From Pectobacterium sp. A5351 (GTDB lineage: Bacteria; Pseudomonadota; Gammaproteobacteria; Enterobacterales; Enterobacteriaceae): 64,000 nt of DNA. The stretch lies in contig NZ_CP116477.1 of NCBI RefSeq assembly GCF_028335745.1, forward strand, positions 3,286,001 to 3,350,000. Reading direction: 5' to 3'. Positions 8,744-17,658 of this stretch are shown one piece after another. The position numbers were made by a program, and so were the translations under genes. How positions within the stretch are numbered: the stretch's first letter is position 1; the number at the start of each line of letters is the position of its first letter. The notes below the pieces were generated by a model. It had not been told where the DNA came from, did no database searches, and was given only the letters and a program-made list of their open reading frames with translations.

Positions 8744-9799
8744 TTACGATTTACCGCCCCACCCCAGTATGGTTCCCAGGCGGGTAACACATTCCGGCCA
8801 GAAAGGCCATACCTGAACTTTGGTGAACAGCGTTATCTCGCGTTTCTCCAGAAAACACTTACCTTTACGCGAGTTCCAGTATTTTTCCGGTGATTTCTGT
8901 GAGTAATTCTTATAATAAGCAATTGTATGACGCACTGGCGAGTTTTCACGGGAAAGTTCGACTTCCATGAAATGCCAAATATTTTCCGGATAAACTTGCA
9001 GACGCTCAAACGGATAATCCATGCACCTCAAATCCCTAAGCATCAGCCAGTTATGATTTTTCGACCCAGGCTTCCCGCCGGGTTTTTTCTTGGCCTCAAT
9101 ACGCAGAAAATAAGGAAAATCGCCCAATTCAAGATCCAGCATACCGCGCTTTTCACGAAAAACCTTACTTTCGTATCCAACAGTATCCACCTTTTCGTAG
9201 CAAAGGACATGCAATGGCGACCGTATGCTTCCCAACCGTGCTCCGGGAAGCCCATACGTTTTCTTATACCCACTGACCTTGCTAATCCGTTTCATTCCCC
9301 ATACATAATCATGGAGGCGACAACCATAAATATCCAGCGCCACATCTACTTGCGTCACCCAGGCGTCTTCCAACAAAGTTATAAGCACGTTATAGCCGAT
9401 ATGTGCGGCTAGCCATAGTAACAGCATATCCAGTTCGCGTGGCGTCATATGCTGTGGGCCAAATTCAAGCCGGATAGCGCCTGTTTTTTTATTCCGTGGC
9501 TCAAAATCAATGCGTAACAGCATCTTATTATCCAACTTCCGCCGTATAATTAGCGCCTTCCAATAAGGATGAGACTTACCCTCTTTTCTCTTGAACTCCA
9601 GACTGATTTTGTAGCGCTTCCATTTCTTTTGACTTATGCTGATAAGGCGACCAGCAATTCCATCATATTCTGCTGTTCCTTTATATGTGGGCAGAATTAC
9701 CACTAGTTTATCCGCCCGTATTTTCAACTGATGTCCGTAATCACCAGTTCCAATGTCCAGCGACTGATTAGTTTCGACATTCTTTTTACTAATTAACAT
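8744..9799 (-). CDS. Putative replication initiation protein (rolling-circle Rep/RstA-like)
   Basis: 351 residues, starting at 9799 behind GGGGGGAGCT. The central motif VTQVDVALDIYG and the following basic region (YKKTYGLPGARLGS) recall Rep proteins of filamentous-phage satellites and of the Rep_trans group, in which an RxDxaxD-like strand lies in the catalytic domain. A late LRIEAKKKPG segment also fits such proteins. No single residue can be named as the catalytic Tyr. The gene lies between an AlpA regulator and the AbiE pair. If correct, the island or part of it may replicate after excision. Assignment is by motif impression only. Confidence 0.5.
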   Translation of the reverse strand: MLISKKNVETNQSLDIGTGDYGHQLKIRADKLVVILPTYKGTAEYDGIAGRLISISQKKWKRYKISLEFKRKEGKSHPYWKALIIRRKLDNKMLLRIDFEPRNKKTGAIRLEFGPQHMTPRELDMLLLWLAAHIGYNVLITLLEDAWVTQVDVALDIYGCRLHDYVWGMKRISKVSGYKKTYGLPGARLGSIRSPLHVLCYEKVDTVGYESKVFREKRGMLDLELGDFPYFLRIEAKKKPGGKPGSKNHNWLMLRDLRCMDYPFERLQVYPENIWHFMEVELSRENSPVRHTIAYYKNYSQKSPEKYWNSRKGKCFLEKREITLFTKVQVWPFWPECVTRLGTILGWGGKS

Positions 9800-9819
9800 A
9801 GCTCCCCCCTATTTTGGGA

Positions 9820-9897
9820 ACAGAGACTCTTTGCCGCTGGTAACTACTCAGCAAACAGCAGCAACTACTTCAATGCAGTTGACTGGATTGTCTCTGT
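9820..9897. other. Interrupted inverted repeat upstream of the Rep-like gene
   Basis: ACAGAGAC at 9820-9827 and its complement GTCTCTGT at 9890-9897 enclose 62 nt just upstream of the Rep-like start. It could be a hairpin in the leader or part of a replication origin. Nothing else in the gap looks coding. Confidence 0.3.
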
Positions 9898-9957
9898 ATA
9901 AATGATCACGTGTATATTTAACGTGCTATTAGAAAGGTGTGTGCGCATCAACACACA

Positions 9958-10155
9958 TCACATTTGTTTTAGCGCTACTTTTTGCAGGTTATCGATACGC
10001 TCCTGGATCTCATCTATGCGCCAGGCGACACGTCGGGCACCAATCTGCACGGGTTCAGGAAAGAGACCCGCTTTGATCTGGCGATAAAGCGTTGCCCGCG
10101 ATACTGGATAGATTTCCAAAACCATTTTTAGAGAGATCAGTTGTAAGTTTTTCAT
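9958..10155 (-). CDS. AlpA-family DNA-binding regulator
   Basis: 65 residues with an excisionase-like winged helix: ISLKMVLEIYPVSRATLYRQ is the helix-turn-helix, followed by the strand region GLFPEPVQIGARRVAWRIDEI. AlpA proteins of CP4-57 and P4-like islands activate or repress integrase and excision genes. It lies about 160 bp before the Rep-like gene on the same strand and could be the first gene of the Rep-AbiE group. The length and motif are typical, so the family call is firm; the target is not known. Confidence 0.92.
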   Translation of the reverse strand: MKNLQLISLKMVLEIYPVSRATLYRQIKAGLFPEPVQIGARRVAWRIDEIQERIDNLQKVALKQM

Positions 10156-10277
10156 AGCGATACGCGTCTTTAGTTACGTGCGATATGTGCACGTAGCGCC
10201 TTTACAACTTTCGTTTTCATACTCATCTACAGCGTTTTATTCTCACATTCAGCCTAAAAATGCTGTTTTTTGATGGT

Positions 10278-10365
10278 TATGACCGTCATAATGTCACTCG
10301 CCAGCTATAGACATGTTTTATGACGGTCATATAATCATTTTTGAAATAGACCTATGACGGTCATA
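10278..10365. promoter_or_regulatory. Three 13-bp palindromes (TATGACSGTCATA)
   Basis: Perfect palindromic sites at 10278-10290 (TATGACCGTCATA), 10319-10331 and 10353-10365 (both TATGACGGTCATA). Centres are 41 and 34 bp apart. They lie in the divergent gap between alpA and the gene at 10397, ending 31 bp before that start codon. They look like operators for a dimeric repressor or iterons of an origin. Confidence 0.75.
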
Positions 10366-10396
10366 AATTTTCACTAAGAACGCCATTGGGAGACAT

Positions 10397-10906
10397 ATGA
10401 ATAAACCAGCCAACAAGAATAAAAAGCCATCTGACGATGCTGTGGTTAAACGTAAAAGCCGAAGAAGCCTTAAAGAGGAGTATGGGCCTAGACTTGCATT
10501 CAACATGCATGAAGATGATAAAGACAAACTGCTCGAAATAGCTCAATGGCTTGATGGGAATGATTACAGCGATCTAGAACGCGGCAAAGGGAAAATCTAT
10601 CGAGAAGCAGTGAGCCACCTTATCAATATTTTCTATATAGACACTATCTGTTCCCCTAGGACAAAAGCAGCCAAAAAACTGGCAGAGTTGTATCGAGAAC
10701 ACTATAAGCTTCACGGACGGGATAACATGACCAGAATGGAACGAAAGGCACAATTATCTAAATCATTCCCGACTCCAGATGCCCTTGCTAAAGGTGAACT
10801 CACAGTAAATACAGCCCAATGGAAAATTAGGCACCTTGACCAATTATCTAATTACCGATGGGTTGCTAATACCCTGACGCAACTTGATAAAGCCAAGAAA
10901 AAATAG
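10397..10906 (+). CDS. Unknown basic protein, divergent from alpA
   Basis: 169 residues, starting after GGGAGACAT. The first 30 residues are strongly basic (KNKKPSDDAVVKRKSRRS). The middle (FNMHEDDKDKLLEIAQWLDG to GKIYREAVSHLINIFY) is predicted helical and could be a ribbon-helix-helix or similar DNA-binding region. The rest is a charged helical tail. I do not recognise the family. Three perfect palindromes immediately upstream make autoregulation by this protein, or control by AlpA, plausible. It stands between the AbiE/Rep group and the insertion-sequence block. Confidence 0.7.
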   Translation: MNKPANKNKKPSDDAVVKRKSRRSLKEEYGPRLAFNMHEDDKDKLLEIAQWLDGNDYSDLERGKGKIYREAVSHLINIFYIDTICSPRTKAAKKLAELYREHYKLHGRDNMTRMERKAQLSKSFPTPDALAKGELTVNTAQWKIRHLDQLSNYRWVANTLTQLDKAKKK

Positions 10907-10939
10907 GCCCTGATAACTAACTAATTGTGCTACATGAAG

Positions 10940-11628
10940 TTATAGCCTCATCGTTGATGATATCCGCGCTATTAAATGTGGTGACCGCCTGTCATACAGC
11001 ACCGTCGTGCTGATATCACTATGCCCGGCCAATTGGCGCACAATATTAATATCCGCCCTCTGCTCCAGCAAACGAGTGATAAACGTCCGCCGCAGGTCAT
11101 GGGGAGTGAAAGCGTCGATACCCGCGCTATTCCCCAATTGCTGAAGTATGCAGGTCAATCCTGCCGTGGTCAGCGCGTGGGCATCAGGTTTACCTGTGCG
11201 GTGTATCCGGGTGAAAAGCGCATCACCTTCTTCCTTCGCGCCGATCCACGCCTGAATAGCTTTTGCGGCCACAAGGGCTGCCGGAACCTGCGCCCTTTCC
11301 CCTGTCGGACAGTCAGTGTCCGGCTGGCGGCATCATAATCCAGGGTATTCAGCGCCACTAACTCACCAGCACGTAGCCCTGCGCCACACAACGTCAGGAG
11401 AATGGCCCGGTCGCGTTTTTGGCGGGATATGTGCTGATGCTGTTTTGCGGCGGCCAACAGCAGTGTGATCTCTTCCCGGCTGAGCGCCCTTCCCTTGTTG
11501 CAACTATCGCCCCGGACACGCTTTACCGTCTTGATTCGAGCAAGGGCGTCCGCGTCCAGTAATTGCAAGTTAAACGCTATCTGGGCCATGCCCTTCAATG
11601 CCGTCAGTGTCATATTAATGGTCGCCAC
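10940..11628 (-). pseudogene. 3' part of a split XerC/D-like recombinase gene
   Basis: Encodes the C-terminal two thirds of a site-specific recombinase: VATINMTLTALKGMAQIAF, then KGRALSREEITLLLAAAK, GLRAGELVAL (first Arg), TPHDLRRTFIT (HxxR), LAGHSDISTT and LYDRR (Tyr). A one-base loss near 11290 puts the two halves in different frames: the protein should read GKGR, then VPAALVAAKAIQAW. The 5' end is missing here. The matching N-terminal part (ending ALLDRRYG) lies at 20217-20461 on the same strand, so the gene was split by the 8.6 kb between them. Upstream of 11628 the sequence is IS3-family. Confidence 0.85.
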
Positions 11629-11839
11629 CACAAGCACGACGTAATCCGATACGGTAAGCCCCCGATGGCTTCGCGCTTCTGTGCGGACCTCAGAACTTTT
11701 TTCGGATGACATCCTGCAACATCTCCTTGCCCAGACTCAGATCCGCGACCAGCTGTTTCAGACGGAGCTTCTCCTCTTCTAACTGCCGCAATCGGCGCAG
11801 CTCCGTCACGCCTATACTGCCAAATTTCTTTTTCCAGTT
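11629..11839 (-). pseudogene. IS3-family remnant: end of orfA and start of orfB
   Basis: Read on the minus strand, the DNA encodes WKKKFGSIGVTELRRLRQLE, then LRLKQLVADLSLGKEMLQDV and a stop, the conserved end of an IS3-family (IS407/IS51-like) OrfA. It is followed by an OrfB start (SAQKRE, then, after a frame change, YRIGLRRACG). It joins the split recombinase at about 11628. The rest of orfA continues at 13151-13267 beyond an IS110-family insertion. Confidence 0.8.
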
Positions 11840-13150
11840 AATGGGATGGACTACCTCCCCCCTCTGCGGTTAACTATTCGAAATATGCGCACCAGGAGAA
11901 TCACCATGAGTATAGTATTTCTGGGTATCGATCTGGCTAAAAATATCTTTCAGCTCTGCGGATTAAACCAGGCCGGTAAGCCGGTTTATACAAAACGCAC
12001 TGGACGAAAAGAATTACTCCAGACTGTGGCGAATATTCCGGCATGTCTGATTGGTGTCGAGGCATCCACTGGGGCATTTTACTGGCAACGTGAATTTGAA
12101 AAACTGGGACATAAAGTAAAAGTTATTAGCCCTCAGTATGTAAAACCTTTTGTCCGTGGGCAAAAAAATGACGGCAATGATGCGCAGGCGATAGCTGTGG
12201 CTCTGATGCAACCTACGATGCAGTTTGTTCCACCGAAAAGCCCTGAACAGCAGGATATTCAGGCTCTACACCGTGCAAGACAGCGTATTGTCAATCATCG
12301 TACTGCGACAGTCTGTCAAATCCGAGGGCTGCTGCTTGACCGGGGAATAACAATCGGCGCGGCAGTTTCAAGAGTTCGTCGTGCCGTTCCGCTTATCCTT
12401 GAAGATGCTGAAAATGGTCTCAGCGCCAGAATGCGCAGGACGATTGCAGAACTCTATGATCTCGTTAACGATCTGGGTCGTCGTATAAACTTTTTTGATA
12501 AAGAAATTGATGCTGTGTTCAGGCAATCAGAAGCCTGCCAGCGCATTGCCAAAGTGAAAGGCATTGGTCCTAAAACAGCCACGGCTGTTGTTGCCGCGAT
12601 TGGCAGAGGAACCGAATTTAAAAATGGTCGTCACTTTGCCGCATGGCTTGGTCTGGTTCCACGACAGCACTCGAGTGGCGACAAGCAGGTGTTGATGAAT
12701 ATGACGAAAAAAGGCGACAAGCATTTGCGGACACTTTTTATTCATGGTGCCCGCGCTGTCGTCAGAGTTGCCACGAATAACAATGATGGCTGCCTGTATC
12801 AGTGGGTTAACCAGTTAAAGGAACGGCGCGGGTTTAATAAAACGACCGTGGCGGTCGCTAACAAGAACGCGAGAGTAATCTGGTCGATGCTGAGAAACGA
12901 TACCGAGTATCAGGCAGTTGGAAGTTAGTACCCAGCCAGACGAGTTGCAGTGTACTGAAAAATGGTGACAGGTTGCACCTGCACAATCGGAACCTGACTA
13001 TTATATTGGCCCTAGAGGTCGTCCAGTTGTTGAGGCGATTGTGTGCGGATTACCCATTTGGGCACAGGTTAGTATTCCTGATGCCGGATAGATGTAAGCA
13101 ACAACCCAAAACCAGATTCAGTATTTGCAAAACGGAGGTAGTCCATAGAT
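11840..13150 (+). mobile_element. IS110-family (IS1111-like) insertion sequence inside IS3 orfA
   Basis: 1311 bp holding one transposase gene. Near the ends are 11-bp inverted repeats (GGACTACCTCC at 11847-11857 and its complement at 13133-13143), set back from the borders as in the IS1111 subgroup. Removing the element restores the IS3 OrfA reading (TTTTAT joined to AACTGG, giving FYNWKKK), which fixes the borders to within a base or two. No target duplication is evident, as expected for this family. Confidence 0.85.
11906..12928 (+). CDS. IS110/IS1111-family transposase
   Basis: 340 residues from an ATG at 11906 preceded by AGGAGA; an earlier in-frame ATG would lie at the element border. 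The N-terminal RuvC-like DEDD domain shows FLGIDLAKNIFQLCG (first Asp), GVEASTGAFYW (Glu) and KNDGNDAQAIA (Asp pair). The C-terminal Transposase_20 domain has VKGIGPKTATAVVAAIG and FAAWLGLVPRQHSSGDK with the serine used by the family. The frame is intact, so the element may be active. It shares the SAWCGLVPRQHSSG-type block with the decayed IS110 copy at 17659-18683, but is otherwise distinct. Confidence 0.95.
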   Translation: MSIVFLGIDLAKNIFQLCGLNQAGKPVYTKRTGRKELLQTVANIPACLIGVEASTGAFYWQREFEKLGHKVKVISPQYVKPFVRGQKNDGNDAQAIAVALMQPTMQFVPPKSPEQQDIQALHRARQRIVNHRTATVCQIRGLLLDRGITIGAAVSRVRRAVPLILEDAENGLSARMRRTIAELYDLVNDLGRRINFFDKEIDAVFRQSEACQRIAKVKGIGPKTATAVVAAIGRGTEFKNGRHFAAWLGLVPRQHSSGDKQVLMNMTKKGDKHLRTLFIHGARAVVRVATNNNDGCLYQWVNQLKERRGFNKTTVAVANKNARVIWSMLRNDTEYQAVGS

Positions 13151-13267
13151 ATAAAATGTGACCTCAGAAGTCTCCATCTTTCTGCAGACTTCCTCCACCC
13201 GAGTGCCGGTTTCGGCCTGCTTCAGGGCAAAAGCAATCTGTTCTTCGGTATACCGCGTTTTTTTCAT
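13151..13267 (-). pseudogene. IS3-family orfA, N-terminal part
   Basis: On the minus strand an ATG at 13267 opens MKKTRYTEEQIAFALKQAE, continuing GTRVEEVCRKMETSEVTFY, the helix-turn-helix start of an IS407/IS51-like OrfA. Its frame runs into the IS110-family element at 13150 and resumes at 11839. The 180 bp to its right hold no gene. A hairpin (AAAAGCATCA / TGATGCTTTT with a long loop, about 13344-13392) lies there, before the methylase gene. Confidence 0.85.
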
Positions 13268-13447
13268 GCCGGATGACCTCTTTTTACGGAAAAGGAGAGC
13301 CGAAAACTCTACTTTACGCCGGTATTGAACAGAGGGAAGAGATTAAAAGCATCATCTGTTTTGATTAAAACAAAAAACAGTTGATGCTTTTTACAGGGTA
13401 TGTTAAAATATCTAACATATTGATTTAAATCATAAAAAGGATTTAAA

Positions 13448-15385
13448 GTGCTAGATAAAACTCTCGACGTTGATATTGGAATGCATCAAGTATACTCACG
13501 GATTAGAAATTATTTGGCTGGAAGGGTTATCGGAATAACTCGTGATAAATCACTCTTACATGAAGTTGTAAAATGCCTTTTTTGCAAGGTGAAGTTTTCA
13601 GATGAAAAAGTTAGTATTGAAAATAAATCTGTTGAGCAGGTAGCGCTCTTATATAGGAAAGAGTTTTCAAAACTAAAAATTGAATTACCTCATATATTTA
13701 ATGATGATGAGGAAATTCTCTTAGACCCTTCTACAATTCAGTACGTTGATAAAGAGCTATCTTATATCGATCTTGATAATCCTTCAAAAGATCCTTTAGG
13801 AGAGTTATATCAAAGTTTTATTAGCTCAGATTTAAGAATGGCTGAAGGGCAATTTTTTACACCTCATCAAGCGATAGCTTGGTTAGTGGAGGCTATTGAA
13901 CCACAACCAGGTGAGAAAATTATTGATCCCGCATGTGGACCTGGTGGTTTTTTGAGTTATTCAGCCAGATATTTGCTTAATAAAGGTGTAAAGCGAGATG
14001 TGATTAATAATTCTCTGTATGGAATAGAAAAGGATTCTTATTTAGCAAAATTGGCTAATGCACATATTGCATTAGCTACATTAAAAAAATCTAATATATT
14101 TTGTGCTGACGCCATAGAGTGGAAGGCAGAAAATGAAAAAGAGTTGAATATTTCTAAAGAAAATAGTTATGACATTGTTTTAGCTAATCCACCATTCGGT
14201 GCAAAAATAAAGGTCGGTTCTGAAGACGTAAGAAAGGAATTTGAGCTAGCTCATAAATGGTCTGTAAATAAGGGAAATGGGAAATTAGTTAATACAGGCT
14301 CATTAAAACCTAATACTCCACCCCAGATTTTATTCATAGAGCTTTGTCTTAAATTGTTAAAACCTGGTGGGCGTATGGGCGTCGTTGTGCCGGAAAGCAT
14401 GATTTCAAATTCATCAACAAGCTATGTTGTTCAATTCATTAGAGATCACGCAGAAATAAATGCGGTATGTGGAATGCCCGAAAATTTATTTAAGACTAGT
14501 GGTAAGGGTGGAACTCATACTAAAACGTGTCTACTCATAGCAACTAAGAAAAATAACAAAAGTTCCCCATTGATTTTTATGGCCGAAGCAAAGTGGTGCG
14601 GCCATGATAGCCGAGGAAATTCTATACCACACAATGACTTACCTCACTTGTTAAGAAATTATAAGAATGGAATATTGGAGAGAGAATTTTCTAATCTTGG
14701 GGTCTATATTAAAGATAAAAATATAGTTGACAACATTCTAGCACCACGCTACTACGATCCAAACAGCCAAAATGCAATTGATAAACTAGAGTCAACTCAC
14801 GATATTGTTACTATTCAATCTTTAATTGAAGATGATATTATTGAATTTTCAACAGGTGATGAAATAGGAAAACTAGCTTATGGCACTGGGACAATACCTT
14901 TTGTTAGAACTTCAGATATAACAAATTGGGAAATAAAGATAGATCCTAAACAAGGTGTTTCAGAAGAAATATATACATCCTATGCAAAAAAGCAAGATGT
15001 CAAGGAAGGCGATATCTTAATGGTAAGGGATGGTACTTATCTGATAGGTTCTTGCGGATATATTTCTAAGTATGATGAAAAAATCATTTACCAGAGCCAC
15101 TTATATAAAATAAGAGTTAAGAAAAAAGAAGTATTATCGCCTTTCTTGCTTCTTGCCTTGCTTTCATGTGACCCTGTAGTAAGGCAAATAAAAGCGAAGC
15201 GTTTTACTCAAGATATAATTGATACGCTAGGTAAACGTGTGTATGAATTGCAATTACCTATACCTAAGTCTAGAGAGCATAGAAATAAAATTGAAAAGAT
15301 GGTAAAGAAATCTATCGAAGAAAGGATTGAAGCTAGAGAGCTGGCCAGAAAAGCTAAAACTGAGATTGTTTCTAAGTTTATCTAG
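13448..15385 (+). CDS. N6-adenine DNA methyltransferase fused to a specificity domain (HsdM-HsdS type)
   Basis: 645 residues, GTG start behind AAAAGGA. Residues about 1-110 are helical, as in HsdM N-termini. The methylase core has DPACGPGGF at residue 160 (S-adenosylmethionine site) and NPPFGAK at 247 (catalytic NPPF, gamma-class). Residues from about 440 form a single target-recognition domain like HsdS (GTIPFVRTSDITNW, VKEGDILMVRDGTY, YQSHLYKIRV, then a helical dimerisation tail). Such M-S fusions methylate a short site without a separate HsdS. No HsdR helicase is present; the only nearby nuclease candidate is the convergent HNH gene 15775-16950. The gene is AT-rich and flanked on both sides by IS3 pieces, so it came in by transfer. 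Confidence 0.9.
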   Translation: MLDKTLDVDIGMHQVYSRIRNYLAGRVIGITRDKSLLHEVVKCLFCKVKFSDEKVSIENKSVEQVALLYRKEFSKLKIELPHIFNDDEEILLDPSTIQYVDKELSYIDLDNPSKDPLGELYQSFISSDLRMAEGQFFTPHQAIAWLVEAIEPQPGEKIIDPACGPGGFLSYSARYLLNKGVKRDVINNSLYGIEKDSYLAKLANAHIALATLKKSNIFCADAIEWKAENEKELNISKENSYDIVLANPPFGAKIKVGSEDVRKEFELAHKWSVNKGNGKLVNTGSLKPNTPPQILFIELCLKLLKPGGRMGVVVPESMISNSSTSYVVQFIRDHAEINAVCGMPENLFKTSGKGGTHTKTCLLIATKKNNKSSPLIFMAEAKWCGHDSRGNSIPHNDLPHLLRNYKNGILEREFSNLGVYIKDKNIVDNILAPRYYDPNSQNAIDKLESTHDIVTIQSLIEDDIIEFSTGDEIGKLAYGTGTIPFVRTSDITNWEIKIDPKQGVSEEIYTSYAKKQDVKEGDILMVRDGTYLIGSCGYISKYDEKIIYQSHLYKIRVKKKEVLSPFLLLALLSCDPVVRQIKAKRFTQDIIDTLGKRVYELQLPIPKSREHRNKIEKMVKKSIEERIEARELARKAKTEIVSKFI

Positions 15386-15691
15386 GCTGACATGGATAAC
15401 GGCCCGGAACTGATATCGTTGACACTGGTGCAGTGGGTAGAAGAACATGGGGTGATACTGGAGGGTAAGCCGACGCAAAATGATTTTATTGAACGTTTTA
15501 ACCGGATGAACCGAACAAAAATACTGGATTTTTATCTGTTCAGGATACTTAATGAAGTAAGAGGAATCACAGAGCGCTGGCTATATGAATATAACAGCGA
15601 GAGTCCACATGAATCTCTGAATAATCTGACGTCGGAAGAGTACCGGTTAATGGTGGAAAACCCGGAAATATCAAAACGTGTCTGGGACTAA
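15386..15691 (+). pseudogene. IS3-family orfB, C-terminal fragment
   Basis: Encodes the end of an integrase-type transposase: DNGPELISLTLVQWVEEHG, FIERFNRMNRTKILDFYL, ERWLYEYNSESPHESLNNLT. It holds the third catalytic residue region but lacks the rest of the protein. A short in-frame loss is visible: the segment between VILE and GKPTQN is about four residues shorter than usual. It abuts the methylase stop directly. It may be the lost right part of the IS3 element whose left part is at 11.6-13.3 kb, but the strand is opposite, so an inversion or a second copy must be assumed. Confidence 0.85.
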
Positions 15692-15730
15692 AACCGGAAT
15701 GCTTACAAGGAATCAAAACCTTAATATTAT

Positions 15731-15765
15731 AAAGTCACTGCCAATAAATTATTAGCAGTGACTTT
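15731..15765. terminator. Two-way hairpin terminator
   Basis: A perfect 11-bp stem (AAAGTCACTGC / GCAGTGACTTT) with a 13-nt AT loop sits between the orfB fragment and the end of the HNH gene, ten bases past the latter's stop codon. Confidence 0.6.
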
Positions 15766-15774
15766 ATATATAGG

Positions 15775-16950
15775 TTAACCTCTAACATTGAGTTCTTGTG
15801 CAATAAAATCTTGGTGATTTTCCCTCAAAATATTTCTATTGACAAATATAGAATCTAGTAAGTTAACGGTTTCATTTATAGTCAAATCCCCCTGTATACG
15901 GTTACCATTTGCAGACTGCCAACAGACATTGATTCCATTATGCAGACCCCCTCGTTTTAATGGATTTAAATGTCCCACTTGATATTCAGCCCTACCATGT
16001 ACTACATCATTTAATAATGTTGAAAAGTTTAACGTCTCAAGAGTTACAGGACATCTAGTATTATTAAAACCACTAACCAATCCATTCTGATTTAATAAAT
16101 AAATTACATTTTCAGGGAAACTATCAAAGCCAATTAATTCCGAAAGAAGCTTCCTTTCAACACTCCAACAATCAGTCAGGCTTGCATGTTGAAAATCACC
16201 ATAAAGAACTTCCCACCGTTTTGCTCTATTGGTTTTATCTCTTCCTGTCAACGCACGGTCAGTTTTAAATGTTTTAGTCCTAATCTTATTAGTCACGCTT
16301 CTTGGTAAAGATCCATATATAATCGGTCTTGCCTTTAACAACCACAGTATATCATCATTAAGAACACATCTGACATTGGCTAATATATGAACTCGAGGAA
16401 GAGAAGGATCGATATAATCGTATAAAAACTCATACGGAACACTATTAAAGCAGAAGATATCCTGTAGTGAGCTTTCCGATATATCATTAGATTGCACTTG
16501 CTGAATTATATTATTTATGCATCCTTTAAAGATGAGAAAACACTCTTCAAATGTCGATGCCCTAGGGTCATTTCCAGGCATAAAAGCCCCTTTAATTGGC
16601 TCAAAAGAACCAACCTGTGGCATTAATATAAATCCAGGAAGCCAGCGAGTTTTCATCTTCGTAGAACCAATATTCAAGTTAGTTAATTCGATTAAAAAAC
16701 TAAACCTAATTAAACTATCAATAGTGTTATTTATCATAACATGGTTATAATTTAATGTTATTTTTAATCGTTCTAGCAGTGTAAAAAGCTCCTCATTATT
16801 ATTATTAGTTAACGACAACAAAGCCTGTCTAATTGACGGTATTGAGAAAGAGAAGGCCCTACCATCTCCAGATATTCCACCAAAAGCCCCCCCAACAGTT
16901 CGATTTTCTTCTGCTTCTAATAATATTTTTAGTTGGTTTGCCAGACACAT
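15775..16950 (-). CDS. HNH-nuclease-like protein, probable partner of the methylase
   Basis: 391 residues; the start at 16950 follows GAGGTG. The C-terminal 100 residues have an HNH-like pattern: RCPVTLETLNF (Cys300), VGHLNPLKRGGLHNG (His327 in the beta-beta-alpha-metal place), NVCWQSANGNRIQGD (Cys, then Asn350 near the end of the helix). The first 290 residues are mostly helical and match nothing I recognise; they may recognise DNA. It converges with the intact methyltransferase, separated only by an IS3 fragment and a terminator, and has the same low GC. A restriction enzyme paired with the methylase is the simplest reading. A stand-alone defence nuclease is the alternative. Confidence 0.65.
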   Translation of the reverse strand: MCLANQLKILLEAEENRTVGGAFGGISGDGRAFSFSIPSIRQALLSLTNNNNEELFTLLERLKITLNYNHVMINNTIDSLIRFSFLIELTNLNIGSTKMKTRWLPGFILMPQVGSFEPIKGAFMPGNDPRASTFEECFLIFKGCINNIIQQVQSNDISESSLQDIFCFNSVPYEFLYDYIDPSLPRVHILANVRCVLNDDILWLLKARPIIYGSLPRSVTNKIRTKTFKTDRALTGRDKTNRAKRWEVLYGDFQHASLTDCWSVERKLLSELIGFDSFPENVIYLLNQNGLVSGFNNTRCPVTLETLNFSTLLNDVVHGRAEYQVGHLNPLKRGGLHNGINVCWQSANGNRIQGDLTINETVNLLDSIFVNRNILRENHQDFIAQELNVRG

Positions 16951-17106
16951 TGAAATAACACCTCACTAATTTACAAAATTAGCAAGTTACTCTACAACTT
17001 ATTAATTATCAATAAATAAATGTCAAAATAAAGATGTAACTCCTGAGCCATGTATTCAACATGGAGATCATCAGATAAAATCCTCACATTTTCTGAAAGG
17101 ATTTGA

Positions 17107-17280
17107 TGGCTAAGGTTGATGTGAAATGCCTATTTTGTGAGCAGGTCGACCTAGTTAAAAGCATGGCTCAGGACTCTTTGGAGATCAGCGATACCGCTGT
17201 CAGACCTGCAGCCGGAGCTTTCAACTCGAGTGCGTGCTGAACTTCTACTCCTCTTTTGCCCACAGCGCAGGATGGCCGCA
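17107..17280 (+). pseudogene. IS1-family insA remnant
   Basis: The frame MAKVDVKCLFCEQVDLVK matches the zinc-finger start of IS1-family InsA. About 40 bases on, in another frame, comes CQTCSRSFQLE, the second Cys pair of the same domain. The segment between is short and scrambled, so the copy is dead. No insB was found after it. Confidence 0.65.
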
Positions 17281-17658
17281 ATAGTCTTTTTGTGCACGAA
17301 GATTCCTAACCAGCTGAAGTGTTTCTAAGAGAACCCATGGTGTCTACGTTAATCTATGTAACTGCTTGATATAGCATCCTGGACACTTCATGACCTAAAT
17401 AACTTTCCAGAATAGTAGATTCATATATGGACGTCCCGTGGTGTACAAGTACTGACGCGATACGGTTTGCTGTCATATATCCGGCGTCTTTTTGGGAAAA
17501 TTTGCCCGCGCCATGATGTCATCCGCACCCTGTTTCCTTATCACTTGGCCGGTATTTTCTACCTGGATCTACCTCAGGTTATTACAGGGTTGGTTTACCG
17601 TTTTCTCATCAGTGCCTGCAAACTCAGGAAATCTTTTACTTTGTGCCGAACCAAATCA
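17281..17658. other. Non-coding stretch between IS remnants
   Basis: No gene is supported. The open frame on the plus strand near 17467-17733 has no family features and overlaps the end of an IS110 remnant on the other strand. Confidence 0.5.

Noticed and set aside
13344..13392. Riboswitch or attenuator before the methylase
   Set aside because: Only one imperfect AT-rich hairpin is seen, without an alternative fold or a T-run; it may be an IS end.
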